64,000 nucleotides of DNA from Certhia americana (lineage: Eukaryota; Chordata; Aves; Passeriformes; Certhiidae): contig JAGMWU010000145.1 of assembly GCA_018697195.1 (NCBI GenBank), forward strand, positions 431 to 64,430. The letters are read 5' to 3'. Positions 21,665-31,665 of this stretch are shown here, one piece after another. The translations under genes and the position numbers were made by a program. How positions within the stretch are numbered: the stretch's first letter is position 1; every line of letters starts with the position of its first letter. The notes under the pieces were generated by a model. It searched no databases. It saw only the letters and a list, made by a program, of their open reading frames with translations, and was not told the origin of the DNA.

Positions 21665-21998
21665 TGTTGTATCCCTTTTGGGAATGATCTCCCCCAAAAC
21701 CCCTCCCCCAGAAACTGTAACCTGGCCTGGATTACCTGCCCCCTGGTCTCCTGACCTGTAGCCATCGGACAGGTAACCTGACCCTAATCCCAAAGGTGAT
21801 AAAAACCCCTCTCTCCCCATGTGATCTCTCTCTCGCCTCCAGATTCCCTTCAAGGAATAAAGGCCTTGGAATACATCCTGGGGTAAGGAGCCTCTTTTGT
21901 AACTCTCTCTACCCTATTCTGTAGTTCCCCTCTTCCAATACTCCCCCTAAATCTGAGCTGGCAGCTTGTGGGGGGATGGAGGAACAGGAGAATTTACA
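21665..21998 (+). repeat. ERV-B 3' LTR
   Basis: 334 bp, same ends as 15111-15446. After it comes the TTTGTC target duplication, and the next FCHO2 exon starts 87 bp after the LTR end. Confidence 0.9.
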
Positions 21999-22085
21999 TT
22001 TGTCAGTGATATAAAATTCAGATTGATGTAAGAACAGCATATATTTTATTTCTTAATACTATAATTTTTGTTGGGCTTTTTTTAG

Positions 22086-22140
22086 AACATTCCTCATGTA
22101 GATGATGAAGGATACAGCATTAAACCAGAAGCATCACAGG
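22086..22140 (+). CDS. FCHO2: FCHO2 exon with the VDDEGYSIKPE segment
   Basis: Preceded by a T-rich tract ending TTTTTTTAG. It encodes NIPHVDDEGYSIKPEASQ plus the first base of an Asp codon. The V-D-[ED]-E-G-Y-S-I-[KR]-P-E segment is a signature of the FCHO linker after the F-BAR domain. The 55-nt length takes phase 0 to phase 1. The exon ends not at GT but at G followed by ATATCCTTTT, the U12-type donor. ERV-B sits just upstream in the preceding intron. Reading frame is intact. Confidence 0.88.
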
Positions 22141-24249
22141 ATATCCTTTTTGCTATTATTGTGCCAAGTTATTTCCTTTTATTACAATTATTTGGGGAGG
22201 AAAGTACTCATTTCAGTGTTAAGTAAAGGAAGATGAATGACATGCTTATGTTGCAAGCTTGTAGGCTTATGTTCAAAGTGTCTGCAAAATGCACAAAATT
22301 TTGTCTGGTTTAGATTTTATGTGTGTAAATGTTAAAGGCTAAATCAGATGTCTGTGGAACTTTAAGAAAAGAACTTTTGTCTGACAGTAAAAAATTCCAC
22401 AACAAAAACTTTAAGGTAACCATGCAGATCTTTTTCCATGAAAAGCTTTCAGAGAGTGTGTAAAGTACAGCTTTTAACTCTTTTAAGCATATTTAATGGC
22501 TTTTTGTTATTGTATATCTGTGCCTTTCCCCCTTTTTAATAACACTGTTAAAAAGATTGGAAGGTCCAGCAGTCCAGAAATAGAATTTCTGTTAATTACT
22601 GAAGTATCATGCCATTTCTAATTGGTGCTTATAGCTTTTATTATATTTTTAATGATAAAACAGATTTTTGTTATGAGTCTTTTTAAATGGATTTCCCCTT
22701 TTTGTTTCTTCCATCAGAAACAGAGGGCATCTCTACTTAAGAGCTAGGAAGAACTGTTGAAGATCTAAGCAAACCTAATATGTTAACAAGGTAGCCAGTT
22801 TTTGGAAGTGTATTCACTGATTTTTCAAGGGATTACAGATAAAATAAAAGTTAAATATACACTTTGCAATTACTTCAAATTGGGAAAACTTTTAACCAGT
22901 TGAGAGCACCTTAAAGTGGGCCACTCCATCATCATAGCTTCTCTGTTCTCATCACTTTTGCCAAAATGCCTCTGTTGCCCCCAGTGAAGGTTCCTGTACT
23001 GAAAAAAATAATTTATGTTATCTCTTATTTGCATAATTGGTATAAAAGCAAAAGACTATTATCCAGTTCTGTCGGGGTGCATTATTTAATGTTTTACATT
23101 TTTTATAAAATGGAGGCAGGAGTGAATAACAGTCATGCTTTTTAAGTGATTCACCTGAATTTCCTTTTATCCAGTATCCTTTTCATCATGAAGCAATGGA
23201 AAGGGCCATAGATCCAGTGAAAAAGCTCAGTGGTTTGCAATTCCTGTCACCAGGTAGTACTTCAGCTTCTGAAAATCTTGAACAGATTCACAAAGTCATC
23301 AATTTTCTTCCTCTCTTCCTGCCTTATCCTCCAAGAGTGGATGTTTATTATTTTGATGGGAACTTTTGAGATGATTTCTTGGAGGACATTATTTTACTAT
23401 AATGTCAGTCAGTATTAATAAGGTCAGTCTTAAGTGTTGAAAAAACACTCATCCTAAAAATTGCTGACTGACCTTTCAGTTCATGGCATTCAGGTCTAAA
23501 TTGATTTTTGTCAGGAGCTGTTTAATAGACTTAATACCTCAGTGGCCAGCTCATGCCACCTTACAAGAGACACCTGATTTGTAGGAAATTAATATTGAAA
23601 CTTGGTAGTAGCTTTCAAGGCAAGAAATTTTTTTGTGAAATGAAAAATCACTTGTCTTTTAAAATTTGCTTTTCAAGTTGGGATCCATTTTGTGAGGCAG
23701 ATAGCCTGTAAGATGAAGATATTTGACTTTTTCCTCACCACATCTCAAGGTTTCTTTCAGTTGGATTGGATTTTGAATGTCTTTAGGGTTCAGGGGTTCA
23801 ATCTTTGTCAGGGAGTATTTTCAAGAGATTTTGTTCAAATGGGTGGCATATTTCCAAGTGAAAATAACAGAAGTGAGGTATAGAGTATGTATGCTTTCAC
23901 TAGGTGGCAAGATACTTCTCTTTCAGCAGAGGAAAAATTTCAAAGTTGTTTCTTGTCAAAACAGCTGCATCTTTTAAGACTTAGCATAGGCCTTTCAGAG
24001 CTTTTGTTGAGTGCAGTTGCTCTCCATATAAAGAACCAAGGCTAAATTCATCTGTACATTTTGTTTATTTTGAGGGCTGAGTTGTCATTCTGATTCTTTT
24101 TTTGCAGGGATGATAGTGCTTTAAGTGACTGATGGGGTTTATTTTACCATGCATCCTTCTGTGTAACTGGCATCCTTTGATGCAAAATTTTCAGTGCCTT
24201 TGCAAAAAAGGGCAAGTAATGGTGGTTGCTGCTTCCTCTACTGTTATGC

Positions 24250-25090
24250 TTGGTACAAGTACCATGGCATGCTGGTTATAATGCCAGCAGGGAATTAAAT
24301 TCCAAATAAACCACTCCCCTACCCCAACTCCCTTCGGTAAGGGAGCAACAAAAAAAGAGGTTATGGGTTGAAATAACGATTTACTAAAAGCACAAAGCAA
24401 TAGAATAAGACACGCACAATAGCAACAGCTATATTAACAGTGAAAGTATACAAAAAAGATAAGGTGTTTTATTCACAAAAAGGTATTGACCACCTGGAAC
24501 AGAAAAGGAGGATGGTGGGCTCTCCCTGTACTACCATGTGGTTTTCCCAGACAAAGGCATTATGGCAACTGTTCCTGCACGCTGTGCCACATGGTCACCA
24601 GGAAACAAAGGCAAGACGGCAGGGGAGCTCCCCCAGCTAAAGTTTTCCCTCCTCCAGCCTGAAAACAACAAAAAATAAGGACAAAGAAACCCCCCAGAAG
24701 CTAGGTTGTCCAAGTAGGAGTTGTGCAGCTGCTCCACTGAACTCAGTTCTGCACAGTTGCTTGTGCTACCACCTCTAACTCTCTGTCGTGCTGTGGACAT
24801 ACTGGGGTGACGTCTTTGCTCTGTCCCTGCCCCACTGGGCTCAGCTGCGCCTCTGAGCTGTCCCTTCAGCACCAGAACTGGGAGTGGAGCTGCCTCTTCT
24901 CCTCAGCACCATATCCTGCAAAAGTGTCCTGGCAGAACAGATGGGGGGGCGAGAAATGTCAGTGTGATTTGTGCCAATAGAGATCTATTGCATGGGATCA
25001 GTATAAAGATAACCTTTAGCAAACAAAAGGAGGAGAGCCAAATAAGGCATGGAACCAGAATAACAGGATATTTCTAGTTATCCAATCACA
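24250..25090 (-). mobile_element. Solo LTR inside the U12 intron
   Basis: Minus-strand LTR character: ATGGGTTGAAATAACGATTTACT is the reverse complement of the frequent avian LTR end (AGTAAA..TTTCAACCCAT), and GC-rich promoter-like sequence follows at 24590-24900. Ends are approximate because no clear TG..CA pair with target duplication was found. Confidence 0.5.
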
Positions 25091-25205
25091 AAATAAATTT
25101 TGGAGGCCTCACAGCACCATTATGCATTAGGATCTTTGGGTTTATTTGCTAATTTAGATGTTTTAGCTGTTGAGTTGACATAGTTACCAGATATTACGAT
25201 TTGCT

Positions 25206-25769
25206 ATGTAACAGTGGGCTTCAGCTATTATGTATTTGCTTTTACAAATTATTGTAAATTGTAACCATTTTTGTAGACATAAAGCAAATTATAATTGCTT
25301 TTGTGAACAATGTGACTAAAATTGTGCATGAAGCAAAACTATTATAAGCTGCTTGCAAAAGATGTATCACAGGACACAGCTGCTCTTGAGAAATGTATAA
25401 CCAGGAAATCGCTTATGTAAGATTATAACTTATACACATGTGTAAAATAGAGGTCAGAAAAGAGACACTGAAGAGGAAAAGGAGCCTTCCTCCTGAAAAA
25501 GGACAGTCGACCCCCTAGCAACCAACCGAGCAGGCACAGACATGCAAAAACAAGGATGCCACGTAAAGATGGAGAAACGAAAGAGGAGGGGGCTCTGAGG
25601 AAATAGAAACTAGGAACTCAATAAATAGAGAAAACTGCTGCACCAAGGTGTGTGCCATTGGTGGAACAATGACTCCCTGGTACAGCCAGGCCTGTTTGCT
25701 TGCTTTGTATTTGCTTATATCTAATAAATGAATTGATTAAGATTATCCTGATGTCTGTAATTTATAACA
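25206..25769 (+). mobile_element. LTR-like element inside the U12 intron
   Basis: Starts TGTAACAGTGGGCTTC and ends GTAATTTATAACA, with AATAAATGAATTG near the 3' end (about 25721) as a likely poly(A) signal. No coding capacity. The boundaries rest on TG..CA and the 3' AATAAA; no target duplication was recognised. Confidence 0.45.
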
Positions 25770-26421
25770 GGGGGACTGGCAGGCTGCAGAGGATGGGATC
25801 TGTAGGTTTGATGCTGACAGTCCCTCTTCTGTAGCGAGAAAAACAAGATGGAATATTTCCGGTTATAAGTCTCAGCTTTTCCTGCTGAAACCAAACCCAC
25901 AGTGATGATGTAGATGGTGTAAAATAACATCTTGGTCACCCCCACACAGCACTAAACTGCCCTTCTGTCTGTAACAAGGATAGATGGGCATTTCATTGCT
26001 AATTAGAAAGGCTAGGACTTTTCCTCACTTGGTTTAAAAGTATTTCTACAATGCAGACATTTTTCATGTATGCGTTAGGATCCTTCATTGAATCTTGGAA
26101 AACCTAAATTTAACATACAGAAGTGTTGCTACTGTAGAATCATTTATCTTGATACTTTCAAATATATAGTCATTCATTTAGATAATATTGTGTCTTGGAT
26201 AACAGAATACCATCATGAAGATGAATGGAATGTAAAAACTTAATTTTAACTCTGAGTTGTGTATTTTGAACAGTGGATATAATTTAAGTGTCTGTATAAG
26301 TGTACAAAGGGCTTAGGCAGCATTGTTTATCTGTGGTGTTTACTTAATATGACAATTTTGTAGAGAGTAATTGTGAAACATAGCAGAGAGATGAAGTATT
26401 TCTACCTTAACTGAGAAAAAC

Positions 26422-26600
26422 ATACCAAAAAGAACCATTTCTATTCATCCAGTGATTCTGACTCTGAAGAAGATGAACCCAGGAGGTTCCATGTAGAAAT
26501 AAAACCCGTCCAATCAAATAATAGCTCTCAATATACCATGCCTTCCTTGGATGAATTAAAAGTATCTATAGGGAACATTGCTCTTTCTCCAGCAATATCT
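26422..26600 (+). CDS. FCHO2: FCHO2 exon: acidic linker segment
   Basis: 179 nt. It completes the Asp codon begun at 22140, then encodes [17 protein letters not shown] and further on [21 protein letters not shown]. The Ser/Asp/Glu cluster and the [12 protein letters not shown] segment identify FCHO2. In the family this unstructured linker contacts and activates the AP2 clathrin adaptor. The exon ends exactly at a codon boundary before GTAAGT at 26601. No stops or frame breaks. The acceptor is the U12-type AC, not AG. Confidence 0.92.
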
Positions 26601-27166
26601 GTAAGTAATTTTGTTCCTTGTATTTTTAATGAGAAGAAAAGTGCCAAGGAATCATTAGTGTTACATATATTTTACTGCTCAGAATTTATTCTAGATTCAA
26701 GTTCAATGTTTTTTTTCTTGTGCACTAGGTCATCTTTGATACACTTTATTGCAATTTCATACTAAGTAATTCCCTCTTCTCAGATTTTAACTTTACTATG
26801 AGTCTTGGGAGTGCTTAGTCCTTGTCCTTTTGCTGTTGCCACCACAAGACATTTGAATACATATGGAGTTGGCTGAGCATGGCTTTTAACATAATTTACT
26901 AATTCATATTCAGTAATATACAAACCTTAAAACCAGATCATATAATGTGGATACATATAACTTTTACAGTGCAGCCTTATTGTATGTATTCTGTCAAACC
27001 ACAGAGTGATTCTTTATACTGTGGGATGATATTGCAAATAGTGTTAAAGTATGCTAGTACAGTATTCACATCACAATATAGATGGCTCTGATTTTAAAGA
27101 AAATATTGCTCATATTAAAATACTAATAATTATTTTTGTCTTTTCCCCTCCACATTATGAAAGCAG

Positions 27167-27178
27167 AAACACAGTTCT
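27167..27178 (+). CDS. FCHO2: FCHO2 microexon, 12 nt
   Basis: AAACACAGTTCT between AAAGCAG and GTAAGTAAAG encodes K-H-S-S. It is in phase with the exon before (ends at a codon boundary) and after (starts GCA). Human FCHO2 has R-H-S-P at the same place after S-P-A-I-S, so the microexon is supported by protein continuity as well as splice sites. It adds four residues without changing frame, so it could be used alternatively. Confidence 0.75.
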
Positions 27179-27583
27179 GTAAGTAAAGAATGGCTTTTTA
27201 TTCATGTGTTTAGATTAAAACTAAGTAAGTGTAATATGTGAGAAAGTTATTAGGAAAACTTTAGGAATATTTCTATGCTTACCTTTCAGGCATACTATGT
27301 GATATAAAAGCTGTTGAATTTTACTGGCCCAGCCTGTCAAAGGGTTTAGTCATACTGTTGCCTTTGTCAGCTCTTCAGTCTTCATTCCTGCCTTTTGTGT
27401 GTGGTGGGTATGCACTAGCTGTTTTGTCCTGGCTTGTGTTCTGGTCTTCTGCAAGCTCCAAAATGATCTGCCTGGCATTCAAAGCAAAATAACACATGGA
27501 AAGTTCAGTCAAAACAAGAACCCTGGGACTATTAAGTGTTTTATTTGACAGTTAGTAAAAGAATTTATTCTTTTCTGTTTCAG

Positions 27584-27608
27584 GCACAAACTAATCGAAA
27601 TGCATCTA
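27584..27608 (+). CDS. FCHO2: FCHO2 exon, 25 nt
   Basis: Bounded by TTTCTGTTTCAG and GTAAGTGTG. It encodes A-Q-T-N-R-N-A-S plus one base, matching the V-Q-M-N-R-N-L-S segment of human FCHO2. It shifts phase from 0 to 1, so a following exon starting with two codon-completing bases is required. This is the last FCHO2 exon I can recognise; the mu-homology domain exons were not found downstream. Confidence 0.75.
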
Positions 27609-27879
27609 GTAAGTGTGAATATTTAACTCCTAGTCTATTTACATTAGGTTTTTTAACATAGCATGAAAACATTGTTCTAATTTATTGAAGAAATAAACTT
27701 ATTAACTATTTGTATTTTAAGTAGAAAAAAAATTGTCTTGTCAGTTTTAGGTACCTTCATGATATTTGCTTTTGAACGACTCACAATAAATTCACTGGAC
27801 AAAATAAGTTATTTGGTCAAAATTTCAAAGCAGCTAGTAGAAGCCAGCCAAAGACTTCCTTTTTTTTTTGTATACTCAG

Positions 27880-27985
27880 CTGTTTCTTATTCTGGGAAAC
27901 AGATGAGTCTCTCTGTGACAGTGATGACAAACAACTCCAAGAGCCAAAGTGTGTATCGGGGAATATCCATAGAAATGACTCTTGT
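27880..27985 (+). other. Candidate extra exon, unassigned
   Basis: A 106-nt block lies between a strong polypyrimidine tract ending TATACTCAG and a strong donor GTAAGT. In the phase left by 27608 it is open throughout (about 35 codons, reading VSYSGKQMSLSVTVM at the start), but the peptide does not resemble the FCHO2 region I expect. It may be an alternative exon, a decoy, or chance. A retroviral scrap begins 22 bp after it. Confidence 0.25.
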
Positions 27986-28006
27986 GTAAGTTGTTAAAAC
28001 CCTTCC

Positions 28007-28139
28007 TGTAAATTCTCCGTTCCTCCACCCCCCCCACAAGCTGCCAGCCCAGATTTAGGGGGAGTTAAAGGGAAAACATTGGGTTACATGGAATGAGGAC
28101 AACAAGAAATAGGGAAAACAAACATTTTTAAAACATGTT
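28007..28139 (-). mobile_element. ERV-B-type scrap: LTR end fused to the pre-polypurine region
   Basis: 28007-28064 is the reverse complement of the last 58 bp of the ERV-B LTR, and 28065-28139 that of the stretch just before its polypurine tract (compare 21565-21640). About 300 bp of LTR plus the polypurine tract are missing between them. It abuts the oppositely oriented ERV-A2. Confidence 0.75.
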
Positions 28140-28222
28140 GGCTGTCTCAAATCATATCTTTATTTCTATGTGGCTTAGTATATTTTCCAGAAGGATCTGG
28201 TGCGGGGTTTACTGGGATAGCT

Positions 28223-28895
28223 GTGGCAGGAGTCAGGAGACCAGATGCAGCGCGTGAAGGGGAGTCGCGCTCGGACATAGGTTTCTCTCCAGACCCAGGT
28301 GCCGAAGGGAGTCTGTTTGGCCATTTCATGGCTAGCACCCGCGACTCAGCGGACACAGTTGTAGTAGACTCTGGCGGAAAGCACAAGGTCCCCCTGAGTG
28401 CCTTTGGTCCCTTGGGTAGAGACATGAGTGCTCTTCTTACAGGGAGATCTAGTGCCATCATCCAGGGCATGATTGTGCACATGGGATTTTACAGGACAGA
28501 ATTGTACAATGGTATCCACACCCACCTCCTCTGTCACTATCCCGAAAGGAACAAAGATTGCTCAACTTGTGCTTTTTGAGTCTTCTGTTCCTAGGGTGGT
28601 TGATCGTGTGCAAGGGAAGGTGGCTTTGGATTCCCTGGACCACCTCTGGTTCACTGGACCACTGTCCTGACTAAAGACCATCCACGTGGTGCAGGAGAAG
28701 CTCTTCCCGAAGCTGCCCGGGAGCTTCATGGATCAAGTGCTGCAGATGCACGAGGTGGAGCTGCGTCCTGCCACTCTCCTTGAGGAGAAGCACCTTCTGG
28801 ACACTGGAGCGGATGTCACAATCCTCTCCCTTGCGGCCTGGCCTCTGGAGTGGTCGCTCCCTTATAACACATTAGTCACCCTTCGGGAACTGGTG
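28223..28895 (+). pseudogene. ERV-A2 dUTPase and protease remnant
   Basis: dUTPase-like motifs FTGQNCTMVS and IPKGTKIAQLVLF lie at about 28480-28580, split between frames. The protease active site LLDTGADVTIL follows, with DTGAD at 28800-28814. The frame ends at 28898 shortly after. It corresponds to the first enzymatic part of the fused ORF in ERV-A1. Confidence 0.6.
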
Positions 28896-29890
28896 TAGGA
28901 GTAATTGGACCAGGGTCATCTGGAGCCTTCTGCCAGTCCCTGGAACACTCCTGTCCTCTGCATCAAGAAGAAGTCTGGGAAATGGAGGTTGTTACAAGAC
29001 CTCTGAAAAGTCAATGCTGTGATGGAAGGCATGGGAACGTTGCAGGCAGGCATGCCAGTGACTACCATGTTTCCCACAGATTGGCCAATTCTCATTGTGG
29101 ATTTGAAGGATTGTGTTTTCACAATTCCTTTACATCCCGATGACAGACCAAAATTTGCCTTCTCGATGCCAGCAATTGGCAATGCTGAGCCCACACAGCA
29201 GTATCAATGGTGTGTTTTGCCCCAGGGCATGTGGAAAAGTCTGGCTATAGGCCAATGGTATGTGGCCCGTGCCTTGTCTGGAGTCCGCAGGCAGTTTCCT
29301 GATGCCCATTTGTATCATTATATGGACGACATTTTAGTGGCTGTGTTCACCCACAATGAGCTGCTGAGGATTTGGCCTCAGTTGCTTGATGCTTTGGATT
29401 CAAATGGGCTGCAGGTAGCTCCAGAAAAGGTTCCACAACAACCTCCATGGAAGTATTTGGGGGTCAAAAATTCTGGAATGCATAATCTGATTCCAGGAGG
29501 TGCAAATTGTGCATTTGATGAAGACACTGAATGATGCCCAGAAATTGGTAGGTGTCATCACCTGGTTACGTCTGTACTTGGGACTAACCAACGCACAATT
29601 GTCTCCTTTGTTTGATTTATTAAGAGGAGAATCTGATTTGAAATCACCTCGGACATTGACCCCTGAGGCATGTCAGGTGCTGGAGGAGGTTCAGCAAGCT
29701 GTTTCTGCTTGCCAAGTTCACCACATTGATCCTGCCGTTGATATCAATGTGTTCATTACCACTCCAGATTCCAATCCCACAGGTATCATTGTCCAATGGA
29801 ATGACAAATGGTCTGATCCCTTGCACATCTTGGAATGGGTTTGTCTGCCCCATCAACCCCAGAAGATGGCAACTGAAGTTTTGAGCTAAT
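28896..29890 (+). pseudogene. ERV-A2 reverse transcriptase remnant
   Basis: RT palm motifs WPILIVDLKDC (about 29080) and YHYMDDILVAV with YMDD at 29319-29330 lie in the 29019-29534 frame. The thumb/connection (LSPLFDLLRGE, then WVCLPHQPQKM) is in the 29500-29889 frame. Unlike ERV-A1, the catalytic YMDD is intact. At least two frame breaks separate the segments. Confidence 0.7.
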
Positions 29891-30089
29891 TGCTCACGTA
29901 ATAGGCAAAGGCCGACAACGGTGTTTGCAGTTGGATGGGGGCAGCTCCCACTAAGATGATACTCCCAACACAAAGGGAGGAATTTGAATGGAGCCTTGAA
30001 GACAGTGTGTTCGTGCAAAGCACTCTGGAAAACTTTTCAGGGCAGATCACTTGTCATCTGCCAAACACAAGCTACTACAGGTAGCAAAA

Positions 30090-30460
30090 ATTTCATAGAA
30101 ATCTCTTTGCGGCCCAAAAATAGCCAGGAACCAATGCAAGGACCCAGCGTCTTCACTGGCAGTTTGGGGAAGACAAGAAAGGCCATTGTTACCTGAAGGG
30201 ATGGATCTGAGTGGCAGGTTCTAGAAGGCCATGAGGATGGGTCAGCCCAGCTGGTAGAAATAAGGGCTGCAGTCATGGCATTTGATAAGTTTTCCCAGGA
30301 ACCTTTCAATTTGGTCATGGATTCGGCCTATGTGGATGACATCGCACAGCAGTTGGGTTATTCGGTTTTAAAGGAGGTCAGTAATCCTGCCTTGTTTCAT
30401 CTACTGAAGACCTTGTGGTGTGCCATTCAGGACCGCGTTCATCCGTACTAAGTCCTGCAC
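30090..30460 (+). pseudogene. ERV-A2 RNase H remnant
   Basis: PSVFTGSLGK and QLVEIRAAVMAFDKF are followed by NLVMDSAYVDD. The first motif has Gly where the family's catalytic Asp is expected (TG in place of TD). TAA at 30449-30451 stops the frame just before the integrase ORF. Confidence 0.6.
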
Positions 30461-31340
30461 ATGAGGAGTCACACTAATTTGCCAGGGTTTGTAGCAGAAG
30501 GTAACGCGAGGGCTGACAAGTTGGCTAATCCAGCGTGGGTAGCACCTCAGCCTGACATAATCGCACAGGCCAAGGCATCGCATGGGTTTTTCCATCAGAA
30601 TGCACACACCTTGCAGGAGCAGTTTCAACTGACGCCTACAGAGGCTCGTGACATTGTCGAGTCCTGTGATGACTGTCACACGCTGGCTGCACCTTTACCA
30701 GCTGGGGTGAACCCCAGAGGCCCTAGGGCCTTGGAGCTTTGGCAGACCAATGTCACCCAGATTGCCGAGTTCGGCCGGCTCAAGTATGTGCATGTCACGG
30801 TGGACACGTTCTCCTCTGCAATGTGGGCTTCTGCTCACACTGGAGAAAAGGCCCTCGATGTCCTTGCCCACTGGAGGCAGGCCTTTGCCATTCTAAGCAT
30901 ACCTTCTGCTGTGAAAACCGACAATGGTCCTGGTTACGCATCGCAGCAGGTGCAGCAGTTCCTACAAGCATGGGGTGTGTCACACAAGTTTGGTATGCCT
31001 CATTCTCCGACTGGTCAAGCTATTGTAGAACGCGCTCATGGTACTCTGAAGTGGGTTCTTCAAAAACAAAAATGGGGAATGCAGGGTGACACCCCGCAGA
31101 GTCTGTTGGCAAAGGCTTTGTATACCATCAATCATCTTACTGTGCCCCAAAACTCGAATAATCCTGTCATTTTTGCAGCCAAAGGGCAACATGGAAACTG
31201 TGACCAAACTAAAAGTCTTCAGTGGATGGATCATCAAGTGATGACCCAGATGCAGATGACGCGAGTGATCATTCTGCTGATTCCTACACAAATGGACATT
31301 GGACATCATAAATTCCTTTTCAACATTGTTCATTTTTCTT
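30461..31340 (+). pseudogene. ERV-A2 integrase
   Basis: Open for 343 codons (running into the LTR to 31492). It includes the end of RNase H (GNARADKLA), the zinc site (HGFFHQN and CDDC), and the core with WQTNVTQIAEF, KTDNGPGY and IVERAHGT. The first catalytic Asp of the DDE triad is replaced by Asn (AAT at about 30750), so strand transfer would be lost even though the frame is open. The C-terminal DNA-binding part is shortened and runs into non-conserved tail sequence after KGQHGN. Confidence 0.75.
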
Positions 31341-31363
31341 TTTTAAATGGAAAAAGGGTGAGA

Positions 31364-31665
31364 TGTTGCCCCTGCTTTTGCATGTTTCTTTCTAGTCTTC
31401 TGATGTTTTCGAATTCCTGGAGTCAGATCCCACACACACGTCTCTGTAAACAACAATTGTTTACATTCCTCTTTAGAGGAAGCGAGAATTGATGGACTCA
31501 TGTATTGACCAGTGTGATTAGAGAGGTGGCAACCTTCTTTTCCAATGACTGTTCACTTTTGCATGGCTATATAAGTTGGAGATTCATAATAAACTCTCTA
31601 TCTTTCCTCTCTCCGCTTTGAGAATAGCTGCCTGTGTGTGATTTATCTTGTGTCATATTGCGACA
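31364..31665 (+). repeat. ERV-A2 3' LTR
   Basis: Preceded by AAATGGAAAAAGGGTGAGA (polypurine tract). It starts TGTTGCCCCTGC and ends ATTGCGACA, with TATATAAG (about 31569) and AATAAAC (about 31590). It is similar over its length to the ERV-A1 LTRs. Confidence 0.8.

Larger units (their letters stand above)
15111..21998 (+). mobile_element. ERV-B: near-complete env-less betaretrovirus-like provirus
   Basis: LTR-gag-pro-pol-LTR, 6.9 kb, flanked by the 6-bp duplication TTTGTC (15105-15110 and 21999-22004). The primer site is tRNA-Lys-like. gag, pro and pol lie in three successive -1 frames, as in betaretroviruses. Integrase ends at 21530 and the polypurine tract is at about 21647-21664, so there is no room for env. 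Breaks: frame changes in gag, a TGA in nucleocapsid and a TAA in RT. The LTRs differ by about 10-11 substitutions and two short indels by eye, so it is fairly young. It lies in sense orientation inside an FCHO2 intron. Confidence 0.9.
10971..22085 (+). other. FCHO2 intron, 11.1 kb, mostly retroelement
   Basis: GT (10971) to AG (22085). It holds a solo LTR (12923-13744) and the ERV-B provirus (15111-21998). The stretches 10971-12922 and 13745-15104 are AT-rich and contain no gene or RNA that I recognise. Confidence 0.65.
22141..26421 (+). other. FCHO2 U12-type AT-AC intron (minor spliceosome)
   Basis: Donor ATATCCTTTT at 22141 matches the U12 AT-AC consensus. TACCTTAAC at 26403-26411 matches the U12 branch-site consensus at 8 of 9 positions. 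The acceptor AC is at 26420-26421, 11 bases after the candidate branch A at 26410. Joining 22140 to 26422 gives the in-frame peptide Q-D-T-K-K-N-H-F, as expected for FCHO2. The intron is 4281 bp and carries two LTR-type insertions. The stretches 22141-24249 and 25770-26400 show no other gene. Confidence 0.88.
28140..31665 (+). mobile_element. ERV-A2: 5'-truncated class II-type provirus
   Basis: Same lineage as ERV-A1 (3870-7820) in the opposite orientation. It runs from the dUTPase region through protease, RT, RNase H and integrase to one 3' LTR (31364-31665). The 5' LTR, primer site and gag are missing. The integrase deleted in ERV-A1 is retained here. Several stops and active-site changes make it non-functional. 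Confidence 0.82.
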
